Source: an uncultured Bacteroidota bacterium (GTDB taxonomy: Bacteria; Bacteroidota; Bacteroidia; Flavobacteriales; Flavobacteriaceae). Taken from it: a stretch of 64,000 nucleotides of DNA. This document shows positions 20,728-29,839 of this stretch, in pieces. Below the pieces are notes generated by a model. The model had not been told where the DNA came from. It did not search any database and was given only the letters and a program-made list of their open reading frames with translations. The DNA is taken from the NCBI GenBank assembly GCA_902593165.1, contig CACJHI010000003.1, positions 1 through 64,000 of the forward strand. Direction: 5' to 3'. Position numbers and translations under genes: made by a program. Position 1 is the first letter of the stretch. Every line of letters begins with the position of its first letter.

Positions 20728-21108
20728 TTACTTAAGTTCAACCTCAGCTCCAGCTTCTTCAAGTGATTTCTTTAGTCCTTCAGCATCGTCTTTTGATACT
20801 GCTTCCTTAATTGAGCTAGGAGTATTATCAACTAGATCTTTAGCTTCTTTAAGCCCTAATCCAGTTAACTCCTTGACCAATTTAACTACTGCAAGTTTTG
20901 AGCCTCCAGCTGATTTTAAAACAACATCAAATTCTGATTTTGCTTCAGCTGCGTCATCTCCACCAGCACCAGGACCTGCTGCTACCGCTACTGCTGCTGC
21001 TGCTGCAGGTTCGATACCATATTCATCTTTAAGAATATCAGCTAATTCGTTAACTTCTTTTACCGTTAAACCAACTAACTGTTCCGCGACTTTTTTTAGA
21101 TCTGCCAT
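20728..21108 (-). CDS. rplL: 50S ribosomal protein L7/L12 (bL12)
   Basis: 126 residues with the N-terminal dimerisation helix region ([19 protein letters not shown]), an Ala/Gly-rich hinge (about 35-52), and the globular C-terminal domain ([32 protein letters not shown]). It forms the ribosomal stalk that recruits translation factors. It follows rplJ after 41 bases, as in the standard rplKAJL order. Confidence 0.97.
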   Translation of the reverse strand: MADLKKVAEQLVGLTVKEVNELADILKDEYGIEPAAAAAVAVAAGPGAGGDDAAEAKSEFDVVLKSAGGSKLAVVKLVKELTGLGLKEAKDLVDNTPSSIKEAVSKDDAEGLKKSLEEAGAEVELK

Positions 21109-21149
21109 TATTAGAGTTTTTAATTATTAATTATTATTATACTTAACTT

Positions 21150-21824
21150 TTATTCAGATTCATCTTTTGACTCATCCTCAGAGGTTTGTTCCTCTGCGTT
21201 ATTTTTTTCATCTTCAGCTTTTGCGTCCTCTGCAGCTGGCTCTTCAGCCTTTGATTTTTCTGCAGCCGGCTTTTCAGCTTTTACCTCCTCTACTTTTGCC
21301 TCCTCTACAGGTTTTTCACTTAGTGTCTTTACAAGTCCAGCAATTTTTCCGCTACTAGATTTTAATGCAGAAATAACATTTTTAGCTGGGGATTGAAGGA
21401 TTGAAATAATCTCTCCAATAACTTCTTCTTTTGATTTTAATTTAAATAGTGCATCTATGTGTTCATCCCCGATATAAATCGCCTCATCAACAAATGCACC
21501 TTTTAATATAGGCTTGTCACCGTCCTTTCTAAATTTCTTGATAACTTTTGCAGGACTATTTCCAACATCTGAAAGCATTATCGTTGTGTTACCTTTTAAT
21601 AAATCTTTAAGTTCACCAAAATCACCTTCAGATTCACTCATAGCTCTTTCAAGAAAAGTATTCTTAACAACTGAGAGCTTTACATTAGAATTAAAACACT
21701 CTCTTCGAAGCTTACTTGTTTCAACAGAATCAAGACCTGCTATATCAGTCAGATAAATTGACTTATAATCATTAAGTTGGCCTTTTAACTCCTCTACAAC
21801 TTTAACTTTTTCTTCTTTATTCAT
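21150..21824 (-). CDS. rplJ: 50S ribosomal protein L10 (uL10) with long acidic C-terminal tail
   Basis: The first 170 or so residues are ordinary uL10 (MNKEEKVKVVEELKGQLNDY, LSVVKNTFLERAM). They end in the helix that holds the L12 dimers. After that a tail of about 54 residues made almost wholly of Ala, Glu, Lys, Asp and Ser in imperfect repeats (about 171-224) extends the protein to 224 residues, against about 170-175 in most bacteria. The role of the tail is unknown. It lies in rplKAJL order, 9 bases after rplA. Confidence 0.95.
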   Translation of the reverse strand: MNKEEKVKVVEELKGQLNDYKSIYLTDIAGLDSVETSKLRRECFNSNVKLSVVKNTFLERAMSESEGDFGELKDLLKGNTTIMLSDVGNSPAKVIKKFRKDGDKPILKGAFVDEAIYIGDEHIDALFKLKSKEEVIGEIISILQSPAKNVISALKSSSGKIAGLVKTLSEKPVEEAKVEEVKAEKPAAEKSKAEEPAAEDAKAEDEKNNAEEQTSEDESKDESE

Positions 21825-21833
21825 CTTTAATAA

Positions 21834-22523
21834 TTATTCAAATTTTGATTCGATAGCAATACCAGGACTCATTGTACTTGACATAGAAATACTTTTAATA
21901 TATGTACCCTTAGATCCTGATGGTTTGAGCTTAATGATTGTCTTAATGAGTTCGTTAGCATTATCTTTAATCTTATCAGCGGTAAAAGAAACTTTACCAA
22001 CAGATGCATGGATAATCCCAGTTTTATCTACTTTAAAATCAATCTTACCTCCTTTGATATCAGTAACTGCTTTTGCAATGTCCATAGTTACAGTTCCAGT
22101 CTTTGGATTTGGCATCAAACCTCTAGGACCTAAAACTTTACCTAATGGACCTAGTTTACCCATAACACTTGGCATTGTTACAATAACATCAACATCTACC
22201 CAACCTTTTTTAATTTTTTCAATATAGTCATCTAATCCAACGAGATCAGCACCTGCTTTTTTTGCTTCATCTTCTTTGTCAGGAGTTACAAGCGCTAAAA
22301 GCTTAAGTGATTTACCAGTCCCATGAGGAAGTGCTACTACACCTCTGACCATTTCATTTGCTTTTTTTGGATCAACACCAAGTCTAACAGCTAAGTCTAC
22401 AGAAGAATCAAATTTCGTAGTAGTAATTTCTTTTACAAGAGAAGAAGCTTCTTCAACACTGTAAGCCTTTTCAGAGTCTACCTTTTCAATTGAAATCTTT
22501 CTATTTTTAGTTAATTTTGCCAT
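21834..22523 (-). CDS. rplA: 50S ribosomal protein L1 (uL1)
   Basis: 229 residues of standard length with the conserved [10 protein letters not shown] signature around residues 127-136 (after [15 protein letters not shown]) and the [15 protein letters not shown]-like N-terminal block (here [15 protein letters not shown]). uL1 binds 23S rRNA in the mobile stalk and, in many bacteria, represses its own operon. It starts two bases after rplK ends. Confidence 0.97.
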   Translation of the reverse strand: MAKLTKNRKISIEKVDSEKAYSVEEASSLVKEITTTKFDSSVDLAVRLGVDPKKANEMVRGVVALPHGTGKSLKLLALVTPDKEDEAKKAGADLVGLDDYIEKIKKGWVDVDVIVTMPSVMGKLGPLGKVLGPRGLMPNPKTGTVTMDIAKAVTDIKGGKIDFKVDKTGIIHASVGKVSFTADKIKDNANELIKTIIKLKPSGSKGTYIKSISMSSTMSPGIAIESKFE

Positions 22524-22525
22524 AA

Positions 22526-22969
22526 TTATTTAACTGGAGGTTCTCCTCCGTTTACTTTAATACCCATTGATCTAGCTGTACCCGCCACCATTAGCATTGC
22601 AGATTCTACAGTAAATGCATTTAAGTCAACCATCTTGTCTTCAGCTATTTTTTTTACTTGGTCCCATGAAACAGTAGCAACCTTTTCTCTATTTGGCTCA
22701 CCTGAACCTTTTTTCTTTTTTGCTGCTTCTAATAATTGAACAGCTGCAGGCGGTGTTTTAATAATAAAATCAAAACTTTTATCCTTGAAAACACTTATAA
22801 CAACAGGTAAAACTTTACCTGGCTTATCTTGACTTCTAGAATTAAATTGTTTACAAAATTCCATTATATTAACCCCTGCTGCACCAAGTGCAGGTCCTAC
22901 AGGTGGAGATGGGTTAGCTGCTCCTCCTCTTATCTGTAATTTTAGTACTTTATCTACTTCCTTTGCCAT
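22526..22969 (-). CDS. rplK: 50S ribosomal protein L11 (uL11)
   Basis: 147 residues with the canonical [20 protein letters not shown] block in the N-terminal domain and the rRNA-binding C-terminal domain ([32 protein letters not shown]). It forms the GTPase-associated centre with 23S rRNA. It follows nusG after two bases. Confidence 0.98.
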   Translation of the reverse strand: MAKEVDKVLKLQIRGGAANPSPPVGPALGAAGVNIMEFCKQFNSRSQDKPGKVLPVVISVFKDKSFDFIIKTPPAAVQLLEAAKKKKGSGEPNREKVATVSWDQVKKIAEDKMVDLNAFTVESAMLMVAGTARSMGIKVNGGEPPVK

Positions 22970-22971
22970 AA

Positions 22972-23523
22972 TTATAATTTTTCAACTTGCATGTAACTTA
23001 ATTCTAGTGGAGTTTTTCTTCCAAATATTTTAACCATTACTTCAAGTTTTCTTTTCTCTTCGTTAACATTGTCAATTGATCCCGTAAATCCATTAAAAGG
23101 ACCGTCAATAACTTTTACACTTTCACCGATAGTAAATGGAATATTAATTTGTTCACCTGAAATAGCTAATTCATCAACTTTTCCTAACATTCTATTGACT
23201 TCCGACTGTCTAAGTGGAATTGGCTCACCACCTTTAGTCTCTCCTAGGAAACCTAGAACATTAGAGACTGATTTAATTACATGTAAAATTTCTCCAGAAA
23301 TATCTGCCTTCATCATTATATATCCAGGAAAATAAGTTTTTTCCTTTGAAATCTTTTTCCCTTTTCTAATTTGAACTACTTTCTCAGTAGGAACTAGCAT
23401 TTCTTCAATTTGTTTGTCAAGAGAAACTCTGGAAACTTCAGTCATTATATAGTCCTTTATCTTAACTTCTTGACCAGTCACGACTCTTATTACATACCAT
23501 TTTTTTTCTGCTACTTCCACCAT
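22972..23523 (-). CDS. nusG: Transcription termination/antitermination factor NusG
   Basis: 183 residues. The N-terminal NGN domain ([48 protein letters not shown]) is followed by a C-terminal KOW domain ([20 protein letters not shown]). It couples RNA polymerase to ribosomes and Rho. It starts at the secE stop codon, with no gap, in the usual secE-nusG-rplK order. Confidence 0.97.
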   Translation of the reverse strand: MVEVAEKKWYVIRVVTGQEVKIKDYIMTEVSRVSLDKQIEEMLVPTEKVVQIRKGKKISKEKTYFPGYIMMKADISGEILHVIKSVSNVLGFLGETKGGEPIPLRQSEVNRMLGKVDELAISGEQINIPFTIGESVKVIDGPFNGFTGSIDNVNEEKRKLEVMVKIFGRKTPLELSYMQVEKL

Positions 23524-23715
23524 CTATCCTATTAAATTGAAATAAAGTTTAACTACTCTAGAGAGAATTGAATCAGCTCCCCATATTACCAATGAGAAAA
23601 TCACTGAAAAAACTATCACTAAAGCAGATAGGTTTAACAATTCTGAACGGGGGGTCCATTTAACGTTATCCCTCAGTTCTGTTACAGATTCCTTTATAAA
23701 GTTTATAATCGACAT
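23524..23715 (-). CDS. secE: Preprotein translocase subunit SecE
   Basis: A 63-residue single-span SecE: an amphipathic N-terminal helix (INFIKESVTELRDNVKWTPR) followed by one transmembrane segment (LSALVIVFSVIFSLVIWGAD). It stabilises SecY in the inner membrane. I chose ATG at 23715; ATG at 23718 is equally possible. Longer readings run into tRNA-Trp, whose 3' end lies 14 bases upstream, and are not real. The first residues of the usual KWPTW motif read KWTPR here. Confidence 0.9.
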   Translation of the reverse strand: MSIINFIKESVTELRDNVKWTPRSELLNLSALVIVFSVIFSLVIWGADSILSRVVKLYFNLIG

Positions 23716-23729
23716 CATCTTTATTTGTG

Positions 23730-23802
23730 CACGGGTTGAGAGACTCGAACTCCCGACACCTGGTTTTGGAGACCAGTGCTCTACCAACTGAGCTAAACCC
23801 GT
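23730..23802 (-). tRNA. tRNA-Trp (CCA)
   Basis: The minus strand folds as a 73-base cloverleaf: 7-bp acceptor stem ACGGGTT/AACCCGT with discriminator G, D-arm TAGCTCAGTTGGTAGAGC, anticodon loop CTCCAAA (anticodon CCA), and T-arm with GTTCGAG. The 3' CCA is not encoded. It sits between tuf and secE, its standard place in Bacteroidota. Confidence 0.96.
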
Positions 23803-23871
23803 TTATATTTTACACAAAAGGTATCAAGCAAAAAATGCAAGACACCCTTAGAGTTAATTAAACTTTGTTTT

Positions 23872-25059
23872 TTAGTCTAAAAGTTCAGTCACCTGACCTG
23901 CACCGACGGTTCTACCACCTTCACGGATTGCAAATCTTAGACCAACATTTAGAGCAATAGGTGATATTAACTCAACCTCAATAGTTAAGTTATCACCCGG
24001 CATCACCATCTCTACACCACTTGGAAGCACAATATTACCTGTAACATCTGTAGTTCTAACATAGAACTGAGGGCGATAATTGTTGTGGAATGGAGTATGA
24101 CGACCACCTTCTTCTTTTTTCAAGATATACACCTCAGCCTTAAATTTAGCATGAGGAGTAACAGAGCCTGGCTTACAAATAACCATACCTCTTGAAATAT
24201 CAGTTTTTTCAATACCTCTTAAAAGGATACCAGCATTATCACCAGCCTCTCCCTTATCAAGAATTTTTCTGAACATCTCAATACCTGTTATTGTTGACTT
24301 GAGCTTTTCAGCTCCCATACCAATAATATCTACTTCATCACCAGAATTTGCTATACCAGTTTCAATTCTACCAGTTGCAACTGTTCCTCTTCCAGTTATT
24401 GAGAATACATCTTCTACAGGCATAAGAAAGTCTTTATCAACTTCTCTTTTTGGAAGCTCAATGTAGCTATCTACACCTTCCATAAGTTTTAGAACACTAT
24501 CAACCCATTTTTGTTCACCATTAAGAGCTCCAAGAGCAGAACCAAGAACTACAGGAGTATTATCTCCATCATAATCATAAAAAGATAAAAGATCTCTAAC
24601 TTCCATTTCAACTAATTCTAAAAGTTCAGCATCATCTACCATATCAGCTTTATTTAAAAAAGCAACAATTCTAGGTATACCAACTTGTCTTCCTAATAGT
24701 ATGTGCTCTCTAGTCTGTGGCATTGGTCCATCAGTTGCAGCAACAACTAATATTGCACCATCCATTTGAGCAGCACCAGTAACCATGTTCTTAACATAAT
24801 CAGCGTGACCAGGACAATCTACGTGAGCGTAGTGACGGTTAGCTGTTTGATATTCAACATGAGATGTGTTAATTGTAATACCACGTTCTTTTTCTTCAGG
24901 TGCATTATCAATTGAATCAAAGCTTCTAGCTTCTGAGAATCCAGCGTCTGCTAGTACTTTAGTAATTGCAGCTGTAAGAGTAGTTTTTCCGTGATCAACG
25001 TGACCGATAGTACCAATGTTTAAGTGGGGTTTCGATCTATCAAAATTTTCTTTAGCCAT
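23872..25059 (-). CDS. tuf: Elongation factor Tu
   Basis: 395 residues from the ATG at 25059, which gives the standard [20 protein letters not shown] start; in-frame codons further upstream lack family similarity. G1 [10 protein letters not shown]3 DCPGHADYV and G4 NKADMVDD are intact, followed by the two beta-barrel domains ([25 protein letters not shown]). It delivers aminoacyl-tRNA to the ribosome. In many Bacteroidota tuf directly follows tRNA-Thr; here it has its own upstream region with a TAAATTTG box at 25093-25100. Confidence 0.98.
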   Translation of the reverse strand: MAKENFDRSKPHLNIGTIGHVDHGKTTLTAAITKVLADAGFSEARSFDSIDNAPEEKERGITINTSHVEYQTANRHYAHVDCPGHADYVKNMVTGAAQMDGAILVVAATDGPMPQTREHILLGRQVGIPRIVAFLNKADMVDDAELLELVEMEVRDLLSFYDYDGDNTPVVLGSALGALNGEQKWVDSVLKLMEGVDSYIELPKREVDKDFLMPVEDVFSITGRGTVATGRIETGIANSGDEVDIIGMGAEKLKSTITGIEMFRKILDKGEAGDNAGILLRGIEKTDISRGMVICKPGSVTPHAKFKAEVYILKKEEGGRHTPFHNNYRPQFYVRTTDVTGNIVLPSGVEMVMPGDNLTIEVELISPIALNVGLRFAIREGGRTVGAGQVTELLD

Positions 25060-25092
25060 AACAGTATTTTTTTCTTGTTTTTTTACGAGCTG

Positions 25093-25100
25093 CAAATTTA
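25093..25100 (-). promoter_or_regulatory. TAnnTTTG -7 element for tuf
   Basis: The minus strand reads TAAATTTG, 33 bases before the tuf ATG. It is an exact match to the Bacteroidota -7 consensus. It suggests that tuf, tRNA-Trp and the downstream translation genes are transcribed from here rather than from the tRNA cluster 12 kb away. Confidence 0.5.
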
Positions 25101-25196
25101 TAATTTTTTTCTTATAAAATAACTGATTTGTATTTTTTTTTTGCTTAAGGTTAAAAAAATATAATTTTCACTAAGTTTATAAGTAAATACAATACT

Positions 25197-26198
25197 TTGA
25201 AAAGAAGAAAGTTTATAAATAATATTTTTATTTCATCTCTTGGACTAAGCTCAATTAGTTTGACAAATCCATTCCTCAAATCAAGTGATTTTCCATATAA
25301 ATTGTCATTAGCTCAATTTTCACTTTTTCGTCTTGAAATTTCAGGAAAACTAGATCCTATGAATTTTGCAAAAATTTCAAACGAACTAGGATTCCAAGGC
25401 CTAGAATACCTTCAAGGGTCATATGCTGGCGGACTTTTTGGAAAGAAAAAAGAAATTACATTAGAAAGCATGAAAAAATTAGCTATGGATTTAAACAAAA
25501 GAGCAGAGGACTATGGAATGGAGAATATTTTAATAATGATTGACATTGGACCAGACCTTGGAAGTAAAGTGGACAATTTGGATCCATACTATCCATGGAT
25601 TGATTGCGCAAGTGAGATGAATTGTCATTCTGTGAGAGTTAATTTAAGAGGTTCTGATGATAATCTTCCTCAATGGACTCAAAATTCAATTGAAAACTTA
25701 AGCAAGTTGTGCGAATATGCAAAACCGTTAAATATTAATGTTATAGTTGAAAACCATGGTGGTTTTTCATCAAATGCAGATTACCTTGTAAATGTAATTG
25801 ATAATGTTAATCACGAAAATGTTGGCACTCTCCCAGACTTCGGTAATTTTTGCATAAAACAAGATCCAAAAAAATCTGAGGAGATATCAAAATTATTTAC
25901 TCAGGGTGGTATAAAAGATTCAACTAGACCTCCCACACTATACGATACTTGTGCAGAAAGATTTGACATGTATGATGGAATTGAAAAGTTGATGAAATTT
26001 GCTAAAGGAGTAAGTGCAAAAACCCATGGATTTGATTCAAATGGCAATGATGTAGATATTGATTACAAGAAAATGCTTCAAATTGTTAAAGATTCTGGTT
26101 ATTCAGGTTTTATTGGAGTTGAAGCTCAAGCTTTTACAATGGATCCAATAGAAGCAATAAAAGCATCAAAAAAATTATTACTAAATTCATATAGTTAA
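25197..26198 (+). CDS. Sugar phosphate isomerase/epimerase-like TIM barrel, Tat-exported
   Basis: 333 residues. The N-terminus has a twin-arginine-type signal (KRRKFINN, then a hydrophobic segment to about residue 22). The body is a xylose-isomerase-like TIM barrel with the probable divalent metal ligands Glu185 (IVENHGG), Asp214 (LPDFGNF), His277 (AKTHGF) and Glu309 (IGVEA). Such proteins isomerise or epimerise sugars, or cleave inositol derivatives; the substrate is not decidable here. The start is TTG at 25197, which gives the expected signal; the first internal ATG would delete it. Two small membrane protein genes follow. Confidence 0.8.
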   Translation: MKRRKFINNIFISSLGLSSISLTNPFLKSSDFPYKLSLAQFSLFRLEISGKLDPMNFAKISNELGFQGLEYLQGSYAGGLFGKKKEITLESMKKLAMDLNKRAEDYGMENILIMIDIGPDLGSKVDNLDPYYPWIDCASEMNCHSVRVNLRGSDDNLPQWTQNSIENLSKLCEYAKPLNINVIVENHGGFSSNADYLVNVIDNVNHENVGTLPDFGNFCIKQDPKKSEEISKLFTQGGIKDSTRPPTLYDTCAERFDMYDGIEKLMKFAKGVSAKTHGFDSNGNDVDIDYKKMLQIVKDSGYSGFIGVEAQAFTMDPIEAIKASKKLLLNSYS

Positions 26199-26207
26199 AA
26201 AAAGAAT

Positions 26208-26585
26208 ATGAAATTAATATCTAAAATCTTATCAGTAGTTGTAGGACTAACAGTAATTAATGTTTGGCTTTTTAGATCTAACAGATCAACATCCTATAGA
26301 GGAGGTGATGCCACAAACCTTCTTGAAGAATTTGAAGTTTACGGATTAGATGATTATTTTCTAATTATTGGCATTGTTAAGGTTTCACTTGCAGTTATGC
26401 TACTATTAAGTTTATACTTTAAAAAATTAAGCTTTTTTGCTTCATCAGGGATTGCAATCATGATGCTTGTTGCAGTTTATATGCATATTCATGTTGGAGA
26501 TGAACTTATTAAATCTATGCCAGCATCAGTAATGCTTGCTAGTTGCCTAATAATAGCCTTCTCCTCAAAAAAATCTGTTAAATGA
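26208..26585 (+). CDS. DoxX-like small membrane protein
   Basis: 125 residues with four hydrophobic segments (about 5-19, 50-68, 74-92 and 105-120) in the pattern of DoxX-like inner-membrane proteins, including FLIIGIVKVSLAVMLLLSLY and AVYMHIHVGDEL with a pair of His residues. The biochemical role of this family is unclear. It starts nine bases after the TIM-barrel gene and is likely co-transcribed with it. Confidence 0.6.
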   Translation: MKLISKILSVVVGLTVINVWLFRSNRSTSYRGGDATNLLEEFEVYGLDDYFLIIGIVKVSLAVMLLLSLYFKKLSFFASSGIAIMMLVAVYMHIHVGDELIKSMPASVMLASCLIIAFSSKKSVK

Positions 26586-26609
26586 TTTTACAGCTATTGT
26601 GAGATATAA

Positions 26610-26617
26610 TATATTTG
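26610..26617 (+). promoter_or_regulatory. TAnnTTTG -7 element
   Basis: TATATTTG, an exact Bacteroidota -7 consensus, ends 21 bases before the ATG at 26639. A TTTA lies 19 bases upstream as a weak -33. The TTG inside the box can be mistaken for a start codon of the next gene. Confidence 0.45.
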
Positions 26618-26638
26618 GACCAATCAATAATTATAAAA

Positions 26639-26995
26639 ATGGAAATTAAAAGCATTCAAAAATTTAATTTAATCAACTCAATAGCACTTATATCTATGTC
26701 GGCTTGGGGGTATATAGACACTAATTCATTCACTGCTCTTATTCCTGCTGCTTTTGGATTTATTTTACTTGTTCTAGGGACAATGCTTACTAATGAGAAA
26801 CTTGTTAAATTATCTGCTCACTTAGTTGTTCTATTTACTTTATTGATTTTACTTGCATTAGTTATCCAAGTATTACCTGGAGTTTTTGACAGAGGTGGAA
26901 TTGGTTTGATTAGAGTTGTGCTAATGATTTCAACCTGTTCAATTGCAATGATCGTATTCGTGAAAAGTTTTATTGATAACAGAAAATCACGTTAA
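26639..26995 (+). CDS. Small four-helix membrane protein, unknown function
   Basis: 118 residues from ATG 26639. Four hydrophobic segments are visible (about 10-25, 30-46, 56-76 and 87-106), with short loops and a basic C-terminus (DNRKSR). I do not recognise a named family with confidence. A reading from TTG 26615 would add eight residues, but that TTG belongs to a TAnnTTTG promoter box, so the ATG is preferred. Neighbours are the DoxX-like gene upstream and a small basic protein downstream. Confidence 0.6.
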   Translation: MEIKSIQKFNLINSIALISMSAWGYIDTNSFTALIPAAFGFILLVLGTMLTNEKLVKLSAHLVVLFTLLILLALVIQVLPGVFDRGGIGLIRVVLMISTCSIAMIVFVKSFIDNRKSR

Positions 26996-27025
26996 TATCT
27001 TGATTCTATTTTGTATCTTTTAGAT

Positions 27026-27181
27026 ATGAAAAAAATGGACAAGTCATACCTTCAAAAAAAGATTAATAAGCTTAACAAAAAAATTCACAGAGCAGAGTCT
27101 CAAAATGAAGAAAATAAAACATGGTGGAGGAAGTTAAAACTTTCTAAGCTTAAACATAGACTTAACCATACCAATTCATAA
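27026..27181 (+). CDS. Small basic coiled-coil protein, unknown function
   Basis: 51 residues, beginning MKKMDKSYLQKKINKLNKKI and ending with a Trp-Trp-Arg and Lys/Leu-rich segment (WWRKLKLSKLKHRLN). It is predicted to be nearly all helical and is strongly basic. The closing LKLSKLKHRL faintly recalls the DUF465/YdcH C-terminal motif, but the resemblance is too short to rely on. The stop at 27181 is one base before the subtilase ATG, which suggests co-transcription. Codon use matches that of the neighbours, so it is probably real. Confidence 0.55.
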   Translation: MKKMDKSYLQKKINKLNKKIHRAESQNEENKTWWRKLKLSKLKHRLNHTNS

Positions 27182-27182
27182 A

Positions 27183-28766
27183 ATGAAAAAAATATCCTTA
27201 CTATTATTTACGATTTTAATTTATTCCTGTAGTTCAGTAAAATTTACTAACGACTACCTTACTGCTTCTTCTCTTAACATCAAAGCAGAATTTGATGAAA
27301 AGCAAAAAAAGAATTGGCATAATCTTGATCTTGAAAAAGATTCGATTCCAGGTATGAGTATTGAAAGAGCACACACTGAACTTCTAAAGGGCCTAAAGGG
27401 GAAAAAAGTTGTAGTAGCAGTAATTGATGCTGGGATTGATATTAATCATGAAGATCTTAGCGAAGTAATCTGGGTAAATAAAGATGAAATTCCAAATAAC
27501 GGGATTGATGATGATAAAAATGGATATGTAGATGATGTGAATGGATGGAATTTCCTTGGAGACTCATATAATGAAACTCTTGAGATGTCAAGAATTATTA
27601 GGGATGATTTAACTAATTACAGAAATTTTAAGTCTGCAATTAGTACGGTAGAAAAAAAAGTTAAAGAGTCTAAACAATCGTTAGATTTTTATAAAAAAAT
27701 TATAGAAGACTATAAAGATGCAACTAAAATTATTTCTGATTACCTAGGAAAAGATGATTTCGTTCAGTCGGACATATTAAAAATAAATTCTAAGGATTCA
27801 TTGATTCAAAAGTCCAAAGAATTAATTTCATTTTATAATTCAAGAGATCTTGACCTTGATTATCTTGAAGAGGGTGTTGAGTATTTCTCTGATCAAATAA
27901 ATTACCATTATAATGTAGAATTTAACGGAAGGGCAGTTGTGGGTGATGATATTTATGATATAAATGATATTGATTATGGCAACTCAAAAGTCCTTCATTC
28001 TAAAAACTCAGAAAGCCATGGTACACATGTATCCGGTATTATTGGTGGTATAAGAAATAATTCGATTGGAAATAAGGGAATAAATAATAATGTTGAAATC
28101 ATGGCAATTAGAGCTGTACCTAACGGAGACGAATATGATAAGGACATTGCTCTTGGAATAAGATATGCTGTAGATAATGGAGCAAAAATAATTAACATGA
28201 GCTTTGGAAAGTCATTCTCAACTAATCCTGAGTGGGTTATTGACGCTATTAAATATGCTGCTAAAAATGATGTTTTAATTGTTCATGCTGCTGGAAATGA
28301 TGCAAAAGATTTAGATGAAATACAAAATGAAAATTATCCAAATGATCAGTATCTAGGCAAAGATGAATTCTCAGATAACTTTATTAATGTTGGAGCTAGT
28401 TCAATTGAATTTAATGAAAATATTATTGCTGTTTTTTCAAATTATGGTCTTAAAAATGTAGACATATTTGCCCCAGGCAACAGAGTATATTCATTGATGC
28501 CAGATAATGAGTATGCATATCAAAGTGGAACTTCCATGGCAGCCCCATCACTAACTGGTGTAGCATCAATTTTACTGTCATATTTCCCTAAGCTATCTGC
28601 ATCTAAATTGAAAGAGATTATTTTAGAAAGTGGTGTAGATGTAAATCTAAATGTCAAAATACCTGGTAAGGATGGACAAACAGATTTTAAATCATTATCA
28701 AAAACAGGTAAAATTGTGAATGCTTACAATGCTTTAATCCTGGCTTCAAAAAGTAAGAAGAAATAA
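27183..28766 (+). CDS. S8 subtilisin-like serine protease, lipoprotein
   Basis: 527 residues. A lipoprotein signal (lipobox Cys16) is followed by a subtilase domain with Asp82 (VIDAGID), His279 (SHGTHVSG), the oxyanion Asn372 (HAAGND) and Ser451 (SGTSMAAP), so the catalytic triad is complete. The Asp-to-His distance of about 197 residues is much longer than in simple subtilases; a lysine-rich helical insertion covers about 130-255. This arrangement is typical of Bacteroidota envelope S8 proteases. It probably acts in the periplasm or on the outer membrane. Confidence 0.88.
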   Translation: MKKISLLLFTILIYSCSSVKFTNDYLTASSLNIKAEFDEKQKKNWHNLDLEKDSIPGMSIERAHTELLKGLKGKKVVVAVIDAGIDINHEDLSEVIWVNKDEIPNNGIDDDKNGYVDDVNGWNFLGDSYNETLEMSRIIRDDLTNYRNFKSAISTVEKKVKESKQSLDFYKKIIEDYKDATKIISDYLGKDDFVQSDILKINSKDSLIQKSKELISFYNSRDLDLDYLEEGVEYFSDQINYHYNVEFNGRAVVGDDIYDINDIDYGNSKVLHSKNSESHGTHVSGIIGGIRNNSIGNKGINNNVEIMAIRAVPNGDEYDKDIALGIRYAVDNGAKIINMSFGKSFSTNPEWVIDAIKYAAKNDVLIVHAAGNDAKDLDEIQNENYPNDQYLGKDEFSDNFINVGASSIEFNENIIAVFSNYGLKNVDIFAPGNRVYSLMPDNEYAYQSGTSMAAPSLTGVASILLSYFPKLSASKLKEIILESGVDVNLNVKIPGKDGQTDFKSLSKTGKIVNAYNALILASKSKKK

Positions 28767-28770
28767 GCAT

Positions 28771-29799
28771 CTACTTATTGGCAAGCTGACCACATGCAGC
28801 ATCGATGTCTTTTCCTCTAGATCTTCTTACAGTAACAGTAATATTATTCTTTTCAAGAAGATCTTTGTAAAGGTTAATCATGTTTTCACTAGCTGATTTA
28901 AAATTTTCATCACCGATTGAGTTATACTCTATTAGATTTACTTTGGATGGAATTGATTTACAATATTTAATTAATGCTGAAATATGCTCAATACTATCAT
29001 TAATATCTTTCCAGACTATATACTCAAAGGTTATCCTTCTCTTTGTTTTAGAATACCAATATGTTAGAGAGTCTTTAATCTCTTCTAATGAAAACTTTTT
29101 AGAGAATGGCATTATAAGATTTCTAGTTTCTTCAATGGCTGAATGCAGAGAAAGAGCCAGATTAACTCTGAGATTTTCGTCAGCTAACTTTTTTATCATT
29201 TTTGGAATACCAGAAGTAGAAACTACAATCCTCTTTTGAGATATGTTAAGTCCTTTATCTGATGATATTTTTTCTATTGATTTTATGAGATTATTATAAT
29301 TCATAAGAGGTTCACCCATTCCCATAAATACAATATTTGAAAGAGATCTATTGAAATACTTTAAACTCTGATTATTTATTGTTACAACCTGATCATAAAT
29401 TTCATCAGGATTAAGGTTTCTCATTCTTTTTAATTTTGAAGTAGCACAAAAATTGCAATCAAGACTACATCCAACCTGTGAGGAAACACATGCAGTAGTT
29501 CTATCATCTGTTGGAATTAAAACTGATTCTACAGTATAATCATCGAAAAGTTTTACCGCATTTTTAATAGTTCCATCTGAACTTTTTTGAATCTTATCGA
29601 CCTCAATATGGTTAATTACAAAATGAGAATCTAGCATGAATCTAAGCTCTTTTGAAAGATTGGTCATCTCATCAAAGGAATGAGAAGATTTTTTCCATAT
29701 CCATTCGTAGACTTGCTTTCCCCTATATGAGTCAAAACCTTTTTCTTTAAAGAAATCAATTATTTGATCTTCAGATAAATTTCTAATATCAATTTTCAT
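28771..29799 (-). CDS. rlmN: Dual-specificity RNA methyltransferase RlmN
   Basis: 342 residues with the radical-SAM cluster motif CSLDCNFC (Cys111, 115, 118), the methyl-carrying Cys336 near the end (DAACGQL) and Cys104 seven residues before the cluster, matching the E. coli C118/C355 layout. It methylates C2 of A2503 in 23S rRNA and A37 in some tRNAs. It converges on the subtilase gene with a four-base gap. Confidence 0.95.
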   Translation of the reverse strand: MKIDIRNLSEDQIIDFFKEKGFDSYRGKQVYEWIWKKSSHSFDEMTNLSKELRFMLDSHFVINHIEVDKIQKSSDGTIKNAVKLFDDYTVESVLIPTDDRTTACVSSQVGCSLDCNFCATSKLKRMRNLNPDEIYDQVVTINNQSLKYFNRSLSNIVFMGMGEPLMNYNNLIKSIEKISSDKGLNISQKRIVVSTSGIPKMIKKLADENLRVNLALSLHSAIEETRNLIMPFSKKFSLEEIKDSLTYWYSKTKRRITFEYIVWKDINDSIEHISALIKYCKSIPSKVNLIEYNSIGDENFKSASENMINLYKDLLEKNNITVTVRRSRGKDIDAACGQLANK

Positions 29800-29826
29800 T
29801 TCGAGCGTAAATTTAAACTAATTAGT

Positions 29827-29834
29827 TAGATTTG
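29827..29834 (+). promoter_or_regulatory. TAnnTTTG -7 element for SDR gene
   Basis: TAGATTTG ends five bases before the ATG at 29840. If transcription starts at the usual distance after the box, the SDR mRNA would be leaderless or nearly so. Confidence 0.45.
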
Positions 29835-29839
29835 CTTCT

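Noticed and set aside
23716-23787. N-terminal extension of SecE through tRNA-Trp
   Set aside because: The extra residues are the translation of the tRNA gene itself; the SecE family begins at the MSIINF start.
23822-23860. Possible terminator between tuf and tRNA-Trp (GGTGTC pairing with GATACC)
   Set aside because: Only six base pairs with a large irregular loop and a short T run; also, separating tuf from tRNA-Trp and secE is not expected here.
25060-25095. Longer EF-Tu start 12 codons upstream
   Set aside because: The added residues have no match to the EF-Tu N-terminus and would overlap the likely 5' untranslated region.
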